Assembly: GCA_023055505.1 (NCBI GenBank)
Contig: JALIRH010000049.1
Coordinates: 3,410,001-3,474,000, forward strand
Origin: Callipepla californica brunnescens
Taxonomy: Eukaryota; Chordata; Aves; Galliformes; Odontophoridae
DNA length: 64,000 nucleotides
Reading direction: 5' to 3'
Part shown: positions 1-9,141 of the stretch, in pieces
Layout of the letters: every line of letters begins with the position of its first letter
Numbering within the stretch: position 1 is the stretch's first letter
Notes under the pieces: generated by a model
The model's input: only the letters and a program-made list of their open reading frames with translations
Told to the model about the DNA's origin: nothing
Database searches by the model: none
Translations under genes and position numbers: made by a program

Positions 1-821
1 CACTCAAGGAAATGGTGCGAAAGGTGGTATATTTTCGGTAGGCTTTAAGTAGATGGTATACAAATAAATAGCAGAAGAGATCGGCTCACCTTGGTGATGG
101 TTGAGGCTTGCCGATAACTCCCCCAGGGAGGGATCTCCAACCAGAGATCCTTCCCCTCTGGTGGTGGTCAGCCCTTACATGGGGTCTGGGAGAGGTGGAG
201 TCAAACTGCACCCCTTCCAATCACACTCAATTGTGCCCCTGCAGCTGACTCAGTGCCTCAGGTGATCCATCAGTGGTTCAGGCCGTGATTCAGCAGTTCT
301 CATACATCCCTCCACCTTGGGCCCAAGAGATCTGAAGTTCAAAGTTCCATTGTGATTGAGTGCTTGTTCAGACTGGGCCCTTCTCACATCCAAATCCTAT
401 GATGAGACACATTGCCCACGTGGGACTTGGGCCTCGCAATATCTTGCACCCCACGCAGAGTGCTGCTGTTCCCTTGTCTCTCATTTGACATCACACAAAC
501 CTCCATCTCAATGCCCCAGGAAGGGCCCTGTGCCAGCATGAGGGACAGGATCTCCCCTCCATGGCTCCGGGGATCAGGGCATGGCCTTTCTGCTTCGTGA
601 GACAAAGAAGGGATTTCTCAGCATCACAGCCACCATTACAGTTCTTTGTCAACCTGTAACCGTGGCTTCCAATGATCTGCTCCAGCAAGTCCCTGGCGCT
701 AACGAAGCACGGAGCTGGGCCGGCCTTGCGACGGCAGCTAGCCGTGGGAGAACAGAAATCTCACGGCCAGTGGTTTGTAATGCTTTCATAATTGACCTGG
801 GTGCGGGACCTGAAGGCACGC
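1..821. other. Unrecognised sequence, no supported gene
   Basis: No reading frame here exceeds about 113 codons and none has a domain I recognise. The short frames overlap on both strands, as expected by chance. A small inverted repeat (GGATCTC, 6-nt loop, GAGATCC) lies at 131-150. The text reads like old interspersed avian repeat, but I cannot assign a family. It ends at the solo LTR. Confidence 0.5.
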
Positions 822-1373
822 TGTCAACGGTTTACCGGAATGGGTCGGCACGGTTCCGCGACCATTGGTGTGGGGGACCCACGGCCCAGGAAAGGGGAAA
901 GGGAAAAGGGAGATGGGCCTAGGGACAAAGCAGCGGCAACGATCTGAGGAGGAAAGCTAATTCACTAAATAAGATCTCAGGCAGCAAAATGACACAATCT
1001 AATACGATCTAATTGGAATTGAGGCTAATGAATCAAATAAAATGAGCAAGAGAATGTCTGATAAACCGAAGGCCTTATGCTAACGCTGAAAGCGAACGGC
1101 AGCGAGCACCCACTGCCGAGTGATCCCGAAGGAAAGAGAGCATCCCGTGACACACGAGCAGTTGATATCTTTTCCTCTGAGCAGAAAATACGTAAAAATA
1201 CAAAGCATCGCACAGTGCTCTGGGGAATGGAGTTCTTCTCTTCTGGGACAGGTACACCCATAACTACTGATGATCCGCGGAGCTGGAGCCCTGACTCTTT
1301 GACTCTTCATGCACTCCATGATGTTACGATGTGGAATACCAATGCCCCAAAATCATAAAACCGTGGCACACAC
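817..1373. other. Degenerate 5-bp target-site duplication around solo LTR
   Basis: CACGC at 817-821 and CACAC at 1369-1373 flank the TG...CA ends of the solo LTR. One mismatch is expected after long neutral decay. The 5-bp length agrees with the perfect duplication around the insertion at 9779-10024, so this family's integrase probably makes 5-bp staggers. Confidence 0.55.
822..1368 (-). repeat. Solo LTR of the same ERV family
   Basis: Read on the minus strand, this starts with TG, follows the U3 text of the ERV1 5' LTR (the TTTTATGATT start, the TATTCCACAT block, the TCCATTCCCCAGAG block, the AGCGTTAGCATAAGGCCTT block) and ends with CCGTTGACA. It has no internal retroviral sequence on either side, so it is a solo LTR, the usual product of recombination between the two LTRs of one provirus. 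The 5-bp flanks are CACGC (817-821) and CACAC (1369-1373), matching at four of five bases, which fits an aged target-site duplication. It has the long-form U3 (with the CCAGCTCC-GGATCAT segment) shared with the 5' LTRs of ERV1 and ERV2. The TATA-like stretch of the other LTRs has decayed here. Confidence 0.88.
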
Positions 1374-1639
1374 TGAGCAGGTTCGCGGATTGCACGGATT
1401 TGGGGTGAGCTCCTGACTCCCTTAGGACGTCCTGCTGAGAGATCTCGCCAAACTGGAGGGCTGGGCAATTGGCAGCAGCGTTCGGAGAACCCAACCTACG
1501 AGGTCACGCCGTCCCCAGCAGTTCTACTGAACCGTGGCCCTCAGCGCGAGGGCGAAACGCTCCTTCACAGCCCCGGGGTCGGTGTCTGCAACACCTCCCC
1601 GGGCCGCACGTTCTGGAGCCTGACAGCTCTTTTGAGAAG
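1369..1639. other. Unrecognised sequence between solo LTR and AT-rich tract
   Basis: Moderately GC-rich text with no open frame of note and no motif that I can assign. It separates the solo LTR from the AT-rich tract that precedes the CR1 fragment. Confidence 0.4.
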
Positions 1640-1762
1640 TATACTTTTATATATTTACATCAAAAGATAAATTTATGTATTCATATAGAAAGATAAATTT
1701 ATATATTTATATAAAAAAAATCTAAATTTGTATATTTGTGTAAAGATATATATCTTTATACT
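1640..1762. repeat. AT-rich imperfect tandem repeat
   Basis: Roughly three to four degenerate copies of a 25-28 bp AT-rich unit built on AAGATAAATTTATRTATT. It ends in a short palindromic stretch (AGATATATATCT) at about 1744-1755 and abuts the 5' truncation point of the CR1 element. Confidence 0.6.
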
Positions 1763-2675
1763 GTCGTGGTGGCGAACGGTGTTAAGTCCAGCTGGCGTCC
1801 TGTCACGAGTGGTGTCCCCCAAGGGTCGGTACTGGGGCCCATACTGTTTAATCTCTTTATTGATGACCTGGATGAGGGGATTGAGTGCACCCTCAGTAAG
1901 TTTGCGGATGACATCGAGTTGGGAGGAAGTGTGGATGTGCCTGAGGGTAGGGAGGCCCTTCAGCGGGATCTGGATAGGCTAGACAGTTGGGCTGAGCTCA
2001 ATGGGATGAGGTTCAATAAGACCAAGTGCCGGGTGCTGTATTTGGCCACAATAACCCCATGCAATGCTATAGGCTTGGGGCAGAACGGCTTGAGGAGTGT
2101 ACAGAGGAAAAGGACCTGGGGGTGCTGGTTGATGCCCAACGTGAGCCAGCAGTCTGCCCAGGTGGCCAAGAAGGCCAACGGCATCCTGGCCTGGATTAGG
2201 AACAGCGTGGCCAGCAGGAGCAGGGAGGGGATCATCCCCTGTACTTCGAGTACTGTGTTCAGTGTTGGGCCCCTCATTACAAGAGAGACATCGAGGCCCT
2301 GGAGCGTGTTCAGAGAAGGGCGACAAAGCTGTGAGGGGTCTGGAGCACAAGTCTTACGAGGAGCGGCTGAGGGAGCTGGGATTGTTTAGCCTGGAGAAAA
2401 GGAGGCTTAGAGGAGACCTCAACACACCCTACCACTTTCTGAAGGGAGGCTGTGGTGAGGAGGGGGTCAGCCTCTTCTCCCAGGTAACTTACTACAGGAC
2501 AAGAGGGAATGGCCACAAGTTGTGTCGGGGAAGATTTAGATTAGACTTGAGGAAAATTTTTTTCTCTGAGAGAGTGGTCCGGCACTGGAATGGCCTGCCT
2601 AGGAAGGAGGTTGAGGCACCGTCCCTAGCGCTGTTCAAGAAGCGTTTAGATGAGGTGCTGAGGGATTTGATTTAG
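1763..2675 (+). pseudogene. CR1 ORF2 reverse transcriptase remnant
   Basis: The first frame covers the conserved [10 protein letters not shown] block, then the catalytic FADD box at 1901-1912, followed by the DRLDSWAE and FNKTKC segments. Frame is lost near 2040-2060. Fragments in other frames carry the EKDLGVLVD and KKANGILA region. The C-terminal part (about 2300-2675) restores a readable frame with [23 protein letters not shown] and RTRGNGHKL, and ends at a natural stop (2673-2675). The endonuclease and the N-terminal half of the RT are absent because of 5' truncation. With several frameshifts and no 5' half, this is a dead copy. Confidence 0.9.
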
Positions 2676-2769
2676 TAGCTTGGTTGGTAGGGATAGTGGT
2701 GTGAGGATGGTTGGACTAGATGATCTTCTAGGTCCTTTCCAACCTCATGAATCTATGAATCTATGAATC
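1763..2769 (+). mobile_element. CR1 LINE fragment, 5'-truncated, complete 3' end
   Basis: The sequence enters CR1 ORF2 within the reverse transcriptase palm and runs to the CR1 3' UTR and tail. The 3' UTR contains the usual GGTTGGACTAGATGATCTTC block followed by CCTTTCCAACC. The element ends in a short 8-bp repeat (ATGAATCT units) at 2747-2769, the typical end of CR1. CR1 is the dominant LINE of birds and is usually 5'-truncated as here. The tail runs directly into the 18-bp satellite with no spacer. Confidence 0.93.
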
Positions 2770-5700
2770 AGTGTTGCCACAGGGATCAATGGGGCCACAG
2801 GGATCAATGAAGCCACAGGGATCAATGGGGCCATAAAACTCAGTGGGGCCATAGGAATCAATGAGCCCATAGGAATCAATGGGGACATAGGGAACAATGG
2901 GACCATAGGAATCAACGGGGCCATAGGAATTAATGGGGCCATAGGGATCAATGGAACCATAGGAATCAATGGGGCCATAAGAATCAATGGGGCCGTAGGG
3001 ATCAATGGGGCCATAGGGATCAAAGGGGCCATAGAACTCAATGGTGCCATAGGGATCAGTGGGGCCATAGCAATCAATGGGGCCATAGAGATTAATGGGG
3101 ACATAGGGATCAATGGGGCCATAGGGATCAATTTGTCCATAGGGATCAATTGGGCCATAGAACTCAATGGGGCCATAGGAATTAATGGGGCCATAGGAAT
3201 CAATGGAGCCATAGAAATCTATGGGGCCTTAGGGATCAATGGGGCCATAGAACTCAATGGAGCCATAGGGATCAATGGGGCCATAGGGATCAATGAGGCC
3301 ATAGGAATCAATGGGACCATAGGGATCAATGGGACCATAGGGATTAGTGGGACCATAGGAATCAGTGGGGTCATAGGAATCAAAGGGGACACAGGGATCA
3401 ATGGGGCCGTAGGGATCAATGGGGCCATAGGAATCAATGGTGCCATAGGAATCAATGGAGACATATAACTCAATGGGGCAATAGGGATCAATGGAAGCCT
3501 AGGAATCAATGGGGCCATAGAACTCAATGGGGCCATAGGAATCAATGAAGCCATAGGAATCAATTGGGTCATAGGAATCAATAGGTCCATAGGAATCAAT
3601 GGGGACTTAAGGATCAGTGGGGCCATAGGAATCAATGGGGCCATAGGGATCAATGGGGCCATAGGGATCAATGGGGCCATAGGGATCGATGGGAACATAG
3701 GAATCAATGGGAACATAGGAATCAATGGGGCCATAGGGATCAATGGGGCCATAGGGATCAATGCTGCCATAGAACTCAATGGGGCCATAGGTATCAATGG
3801 GGCCATAGGGATCAATGGGGCCATAGGGATCAATGGGGCCATAGGGATCAATGGGGCCATAGGGATCAATTGGGCCATAGAACTCAATGGGGCCATAGAA
3901 CTCAAAGGGGTCAAAAAAATCAATGGGGCCATAGGAGTCAATGGGGCCATAGAACTCAATGGGGTCAGAGAACTCAATGGGGCCATAGGGATCAATGTGG
4001 CCACAGCGATCAATGGGGCCATAGGACTCAATGGGGCCATCGGGATCAATGGAGCCACGAGGATCAATGGGGCAATAGGAATCAATGGGGCCATAGGGAT
4101 CAATTGGGACATAGGAATAAGTGAGGCCATAGGAATCAGTAAGGCCATAGAACTCAGTGGGGCCATAGGGATCAATGGGACCATAGGAATCAATAGGGCC
4201 ATAGGAATCAGTGGGGCCATAGGAATCAATGGTGCCATAGGGATCAATGGGGCCACAGGAATCAATGTGGCCTTAGGGATCAATAAGGCCATAGGAATCC
4301 ATGCGGCCATAGAACTCTGTGGGGCCATAGGGATCAATGGGGCCATAGGAATCAATTGGGCCATAGGGATCATTGAGGCCATAAAGATCAATGGGGCCAT
4401 AGGGATCAATGGGGCCATAGGGATCGATGGGAACATAGGAATCAATGGGAACATAGGAATCAATGGGGCCATAGGGATCAATGGGGCCATAGGGATCAAT
4501 GCTGCCATAAAACTCAATGGGGCCATAGGTATCAATGGGGCCATAGGGATCAATGGGGCCATAGGGATCAATTGGGCCATAGAACTCAATGGGGCCATAG
4601 AACTCAAAGGGGCCAAAAAAATCAATGGGGCCATAGGAGTCAATGGGGCCATAGAACTCAATGGGGTCAGAGAACTCAATGGGGCCATAGGGATCAATGT
4701 GGCCACAGCGATCAATGGGGCCATAGGACTCAATGGGGCCATCGGGATCAATGGAGCCACGAGGATCAATGTGGCAATAAAAATCAATGGGGCCATAGGG
4801 ATCAATAGGGACATAGGAATAAGTGAGGCCATAGGAATCAGTAAGGCCATAGAACTCAGTGGGGCCATAGGGATCAATGGGACCATAGGAATCAATAGGG
4901 CCATAGGAATCAGTGGGGCCATAGGAATCAATGGTGCCATAGGGATCAATAGGGCCACAGGAATCAATGTGGCCTTAGGGATCAATAAGGCCATAGGAAT
5001 CCATGCAGCCATAGAACTCAATGGGGCCATAGGGATCAATGGGGCCATAGGGATCAATGGGGCAATAGGAATCAATGGGGCCATAGGGATCAATGGGGCC
5101 ATAGGAATAAGTGGGGCCATAGGAATCAGTGGTGCCATAGAACTCAATGGGGCCGTAGGGATCAATCGGGTCCCAGGAATCAATGGGGCCTTAGGAATCA
5201 ATGGAGCCATAGGAATCAATGGAGCCTTAGGGATCAATTTGGCCATAGAACTCAATGGGGCCATAGGGATCAATGGGGCTATAGGGATCAATGGGGCCAT
5301 AGGGATTCATGCGGCCATAGAACTCAATGGAGCAATAGGGATCAAAGGGCCATAGGGATCCATGGGGCCATAGAACTCAATGGGGCCATAGGGATCAATG
5401 GAGCCATAGGGATCAATGGTGCCCCAGGAATCAATGGCGCCATAGAAATCAATGGGACCATATGGATCGATGGGTCCATAGGAATCAATGGGCCCATAGG
5501 AATCAATGGGGCCATAGGGATTAATGGGGCCATAGGTATCAATGAGGCCATAGTCATCATTGTGGCCATAGGGATCAATAGGGCCACAGTGATCAATGGG
5601 ACTATAGGAATCAATGGGGTATAGGGATCAATGGAGCCATAGAACTCAATGGGGCCATAGGGATCAATGGGGCCACAGGAATCAGTGGGGCCATAGAACT

Positions 5701-5863
5701 CATAGGGGCCATAGGAATAAATGAAACCATAGGAATCAATGGGGCCATAGCAATCAATGGGGCCATAGGAATCAATAGGGCCATAGGGATCAATGGGGCC
5801 ATAGGGTTCAATGGGGCCTTAGTAATCAATGGGACCATAGGAATCAATGGAGCCATGGAACTC
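2767..5863 (-). repeat. 18-bp satellite, block 1 (minus orientation)
   Basis: About 172 tandem monomers. On the plus strand they read ATCAATGGGGCCATAGGG, the reverse complement of the block 2 monomer. The three common variants are the same as in block 2: GGGATCAAT, GGAATCAAT and GAACTCAAT at the variable end. The first monomer (2767-2784) is diverged and overlaps the CR1 tail. The last one is cut at GAACTC directly before the TG of the ERV1 LTR. Because 18 is a multiple of three, very long open frames occur on both strands (693 codons at 3219-5300 on the minus strand, 452 codons at 3997-5355 on the plus strand). They encode hexapeptide repeats only and I do not call them genes. Confidence 0.97.
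3640..5075. repeat. Tandem duplication of about 0.7 kb inside block 1
   Basis: A stretch with distinctive monomers (ATCGATGGGAACATAGG, CTCAAAGGGG, GGGGTCAGAGAAC, CCACAGCGATC, GAATCCATGC) occurs twice, starting near 3640 and near 4378. The spacing is 738 bp (41 monomers) at the left end and 702 bp (39 monomers) from about 3870/4572 onward. The first copy carries two extra monomers. It is a local segmental duplication, with differences such as CATAGAACTC versus CATAAAACTC. Confidence 0.85.
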
Positions 5864-6422
5864 TGTCATGGTTTTATGATTTTTGGTACTGGTATTCCAC
5901 ATCATAACATCATGTATTTCATTAGGAGTTAAAGAGCTAATACTCCAGCTCCATAGATCATTGATAATTCCAGGTATACCTGCCTCAGAAGTGAAGAAGA
6001 TCTCCATTCCCCAGAGGACTTTGCGATGCTTTGTATTTTTACGTGTTTTCCACTCAGAGGGAACAGATAAAAACCCTCAGCAGTCACGGGACGCTCTCTT
6101 TCCTTCAGGATCGACTCAGCAGTGGGTGCTCGCTGCCTTCTCGCCTTCAGCGTTAGCGTAAGGCCTTCGGTTTATCGGACACTCTCTCTTGCTCATTCAT
6201 TAGCCTCAATTCCAATTTTATTGTATTATATTGTGTTATTTTACTTTCTGATATCTTATTTAGTAAACTAGCCTTCCTCCTCAGACCATTGCCGCTGTTT
6301 TGTTTCTGGGCCCATCTCCCTTTTCCCTTTTTTCCCTTCCCCTTTCCTGGGGCGTGTGTTCGTGGCTCCCCCGCACCAATCGTCACGGAACCGGGCCGAT
6401 CCAGCCCGGTGAACCGTTGAAA
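5864..6422 (+). repeat. ERV1 5' LTR (long U3 subtype)
   Basis: It starts TGTCATGG right after a satellite monomer broken at GAACTC, and ends at a degraded TGAAA where the ERV2 copy has TGACA. It shares with the ERV2 LTR and the solo LTR a U3 segment of about 60 bp (near 5937-6000) that the 3' LTR of ERV1 lacks. A GATAAAAA promoter-like element and a conserved GCGTTAGCGTAAGGCCTTCGG block follow. A 10-bp gap relative to ERV2 lies near 6205. I cannot place the U3/R/U5 borders, as no AATAAA signal is evident. Confidence 0.93.
6066..6073 (+). promoter_or_regulatory. TATA-like element in ERV1 5' LTR
   Basis: GATAAAAA lies about 200 bp into the LTR. The same string occurs at the equivalent place in the 3' LTR (12826-12833) and the ERV2 LTR (62290-62297), embedded in a conserved GGAACA...CCCTC context. 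Position and conservation fit a Pol II TATA box. There is no direct evidence of transcription. Confidence 0.5.
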
Positions 6423-6426
6423 TTTT

Positions 6427-6444
6427 TGGCGCCCAACGTGGGGC
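6427..6444 (+). other. ERV1 primer-binding site, tRNA-Lys type
   Basis: TGGCGCCCAACGTGGGGC lies five bases after the LTR and is complementary to the 3' end of tRNA-Lys (the Lys1,2 type used by betaretroviruses and many ERVK elements). It would prime minus-strand DNA synthesis. Confidence 0.9.
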
Positions 6445-6643
6445 AATAGAGCTGCCTTAGCCAGGCAGAGACATACTTTTAGAGTGAATCTCTGTCTCTT
6501 GCTTGCAAGCTTATCTGTACTGCAGGTGCTGTACGGCATAACACGGCCTTGAAGCCTGGGCGTACTGCCAGTTGTTCTGGGATATTTGTCAACTTTTTTG
6601 GGTGCTGCCAGCTTGTTTAAGTAAAAAAAAAAAAAAAAAAAAA
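6445..6643 (+). other. ERV1 5' leader with oligo(A) run
   Basis: Untranslated leader between the PBS and the gag start. It is alignable with the ERV2 leader (62688-62877), including CAGAGACATACTTTTAGAG and AAGCTTATCTGTACTGCAG. It ends in a run of 21-22 A residues directly before the ATG, where ERV2 has a shorter, interrupted A run, so this run has expanded. A packaging signal would lie here, but I see no motif that proves one. Confidence 0.6.
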
Positions 6644-7336
6644 ATGCTCTTGCTTTTTAAACTGCTCTTAAAGGGGCTGCATTTCGTGGTTTCTTCCCTT
6701 GTAATGCTCAGAATATACTGGGACTTAACTAAGTTTGCCAGTCTGATCTATGTTGCTTGGTCTGTATATGATAAACTAAAAACACTGATAGAAATACCTA
6801 CCTGGCTTTTGTATATGATGTGGCATTCAGTTCCAGAGGGAGCAACCCCAGGTGGAGTTGTTAATTCTACGGAACTCATGATTTTGAAACCGGCTCCTGG
6901 CCTCTCCTTTGAATTCATTAGGCGTTTTCTGAATGCTCATCCAATGCTCGTAATGATTGTGGTGTCAGTCTCCCTGAATGTACTCTTTATCGGTATCTAT
7001 ATTTATAATATTTTGAGAAAGCCTTCCCCAGAGCCAGAGAACAGTGACTGGCAGGGAGTTTGGAGGGACTTAGGAGAGACTTTAGAGAAGTGGTCATCAC
7101 CGGTGTCATGGGACTTTTCTCCTGAACACCTGCAAGATCCTGAGAACCTAAGCAGATATCTGAGACAGGGATGTTGCGGCTCAGACAGATCTGAGGAGGC
7201 CCAAATTATTTGGGATCTGGCTTATGCTTACCGGGCCTTATTCAATACTATTCCAGAGAGGCTTAGAGTTTTTGAAATAGAGCGAGAGAGTCTCCGAGCC
7301 GAGACAGTCTCCAAATTGAGAAAGACAGTCTTTTAG
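6644..7336 (+). pseudogene. ERV1 gag N-terminal membrane domain (frameshifted)
   Basis: 230 codons. The ATG after the A run is chosen because it aligns with the ERV2 start (shared LLLKGLHF at residues 7-14). Residues 1-24 and about 30-42 are strongly hydrophobic, and residues 101-123 form a clear transmembrane helix. An NST glycosylation sequon sits between them at residues 74-76. A conserved soluble part follows with WQG (136-138), PVSWDFSPEHLQDPE (153-167) and a GCCGS motif (176-180). The reading frame then shifts near 7300 and stops at 7334. In the other frame the next codons continue as a heptad repeat, so the two parts were once one protein. There is no myristoylation-type N-terminus as in ordinary matrix proteins. 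The exact role is unknown. Capsid-like sequence downstream argues that this is the N-terminal part of Gag. Confidence 0.8.
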
Positions 7337-7998
7337 CTGACAATCAGACCCTCCAGACCGAGAGAGATACCCTCCAGACCGAGAGAGACGCCTTCCAGTC
7401 TCAACAAGAAGCTCTCCAGACCAACATGGATGCCCTCCAGACCGAGAGAGACGCCCTCCGGTCTCAACATGATGCTCTCCAATCCAACATGGACGCCCTC
7501 CAGACCGAGAGAGACGCCCTCCAGACCGAAAGAGACATACTCCAATCCGAGAGAGACGCCCTACAGTCTCAACATGATGCCCTCCAATCCAAACTCAATA
7601 GCCCTCAGTCTCAACAAGATGCCCTCCAATCTGAGCGAGGTGCCCTCCAATCTGAATTAGATGCCCTCCAATCTGAGCGAGACTCCCTCAAAACTGAGCA
7701 AGATGCCTACCAATTTACATTACTCCGTTTCCAAAATGAACTAATCCATGTTCGGGCTCAACAAGTCAGGCTCCAAGGTGAACTAAATTTTGTCACAGCT
7801 GAACGAGATGGACTTCGAGCCGAGCTAGAGAAGATGATCATTAATTCTAACCAATATGATCAACCACAGGTGACACCAGAATCGATGTCAGTTGCCCCTG
7901 TAAGAGGGCGGAAAATGAAAAAAGTCTCGATGCCCTTAACAGAGAAGAAAGAGGAGGAGCTGAGAGTGGAAGAAGCAGATTCTGAAAGGGAAGAGTAG
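7300..7998 (+). pseudogene. ERV1 gag heptad-repeat (coiled-coil) segment
   Basis: Readable from just after the frameshift near 7300 to a stop at 7996-7998. From about 7336 to 7720 the protein is a seven-residue repeat of the form LQxERDA, giving a long charged helix. It is followed by a less regular helix to about 7840, then SVAPVRGRKMKKVS (about 7888-7929) and an acidic tail. The SVAPV-basic stretch has a clear counterpart in ERV2 (SVAPVEGKKWKRVS), so this is the same Gag region. The heptads themselves are almost absent from ERV2. A further frameshift near 7993 separates this part from the capsid; the other frame continues with VEESD, also found in ERV2. Confidence 0.78.
7336..7720 (+). repeat. 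21-bp coding minisatellite in gag
   Basis: Tandem 21-bp units around CTCCAGACCGAGAGAGAC(GCC), about 18 copies with variants that change ACCGAGAGA to TCTCAACAA/T or TCCAACATG. Because 21 bp equals seven codons, each unit is one helical heptad. Copies in the middle are more alike than those at the 3' end (7620-7720), as expected for slippage or unequal exchange. Confidence 0.88.
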
Positions 7999-9141
7999 AG
8001 GAATCAGACGCTGCAAGAGAGGAGGAGAAAATAGGTCCAGAGAGGTTGTTTAAGACTTCAGACTTTCCATCAGGAGGGCTGAGACACCCCACAAGATTAC
8101 AGTCACCAACACCTAGGAGGGCAATGAGTTCTGATAGAGTAGAAGATGAAAGGGAGGTTATTACCGATGTTACTCGACCTATGAAAATGAATGAAATTCG
8201 AAGTTTGAGAAAAGACTTTACACGCCACGCAAATGAACCTGTTGTCACCTGGTTACTACGCTGTTGGGACAGTGGGGCCAACTGTATGGCTAGATGGTAA
8301 TGAAGCTCGCCAATTGGGTAGCATTGCCAGGGACTCTGCCATTGACAGAGGCATTAGTACATGCCACAATAGACCCTTCACTCTCTGGAAGCGGATGCTG
8401 ATATCTGTGAAAGAAAAATACCCCTTCAGAGATGATCTGTTGCCTGAGAAAAAGAAATGGTCTGATATGGAAAAAGGCATAAATTATATGAGAGAATATG
8501 CTGTAGTGGAAATGTTACATGACCCTGCATTCGTTCACGATGAACCAGACCAAGAGCATGATCCTGAGAGAATCAGGTGTACACCAGTTATGTGGCGTAT
8601 ATTCACAAGAACTGCACCAGACAGGTATGCCAGTACATTAGCAGCAATGTATGGCAGAAGACAAAGAAGACCCCTTATAAATGTCTTGATTAACAGACTT
8701 CAAAACACTGAGTTACATTTAACTCCTCTATGAGCTTACGTCTCAGCCTTTGCAAAGGTAACCGAAAGACTGGACAGAATGGAGAGCAATCAAGAAGATA
8801 TAATGGACGAACTGGCTACGCTTAATTCTGATGAAACTGATGGATCTGATGAGAACGAGGATTCCCAAAACAGCAACATCTCAGCTATCAAAAGAGGACG
8901 TTCTCCTGCTCGAAGAAGTGTCAACAGTAAAACTATATCACGTACTGCCCTGTGGCGTTATCTACGTGACCAGGGGGAAGATATGAAGAAGTGGCATAAG
9001 AAACCCACTTCTGCCCTTCAGGCACGTGTAAAACAGTTACAAAATAGGTCAACCACCAGGGTGAACTTCTCCAAGAAGGTGACTGCTCCAGTGATTGCCG
9101 GATATGGCAGTAGCCGTAGAGTCAACAGAGGTAACATATAG
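7993..9141 (+). pseudogene. ERV1 gag capsid and basic C-terminal region (broken)
   Basis: After the frameshift near 7993, one frame runs to 8300 and holds the capsid start (RPMKMNEIRSLRKDF and TWLLRCWDSGAN). A second frameshift near 8280 moves to the frame of 8233-8733 with EARQLGSIARD, LWKRMLISVKEKYPFRDD and an APDRYAS segment. An in-frame TGA at 8731-8733 interrupts it. The same frame is open again to 9141, giving a helical acidic linker (about 8780-8870) and a lysine/arginine-rich tail. Capsid identity rests on position before pro-pol and on the matching segment in ERV2; the aligned part shares TWLLRCWD.GAN and EARQLG.IARD. The tail has no cysteines, so the zinc knuckles of most retroviral nucleocapsids are missing. 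Confidence 0.75.

Noticed and set aside
581..922. A 113-codon frame at the left end as a gene
   Set aside because: It runs into the solo LTR, has no recognisable domain, and has competing frames on both strands.
1369..1380. Shared 9-mer CACACTGAG after the solo LTR and after the ERV1 3' LTR (13247-13255), as evidence that they were once joined
   Set aside because: Most of the match at ERV1 is ordinary satellite (ACTGAGTTC). The solo LTR has its own near-matching duplication, and the sequences part at once on both sides.
3219..5300. A 693-codon minus-strand frame in satellite block 1 as a proline-rich protein gene
   Set aside because: Same artefact as in block 2, overlapped by a 452-codon frame on the other strand in the same repeat.
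822..5863. Inversion between the solo LTR (minus) and the ERV1 5' LTR (plus) as the cause of the satellite flip
   Set aside because: It would turn over the interval correctly, but the predicted flank pairs (CACGC with GAGTT, GTGTG with GGACA) do not match, and the solo LTR flanks match each other better. Another LTR outside the window is more likely.
6520..6530. Retroviral splice donor (CAGGTGCT) in the leader
   Set aside because: The element has no env or other spliced gene, and the match is too short to support alone, although ERV2 has CAGGTACT at the same place.
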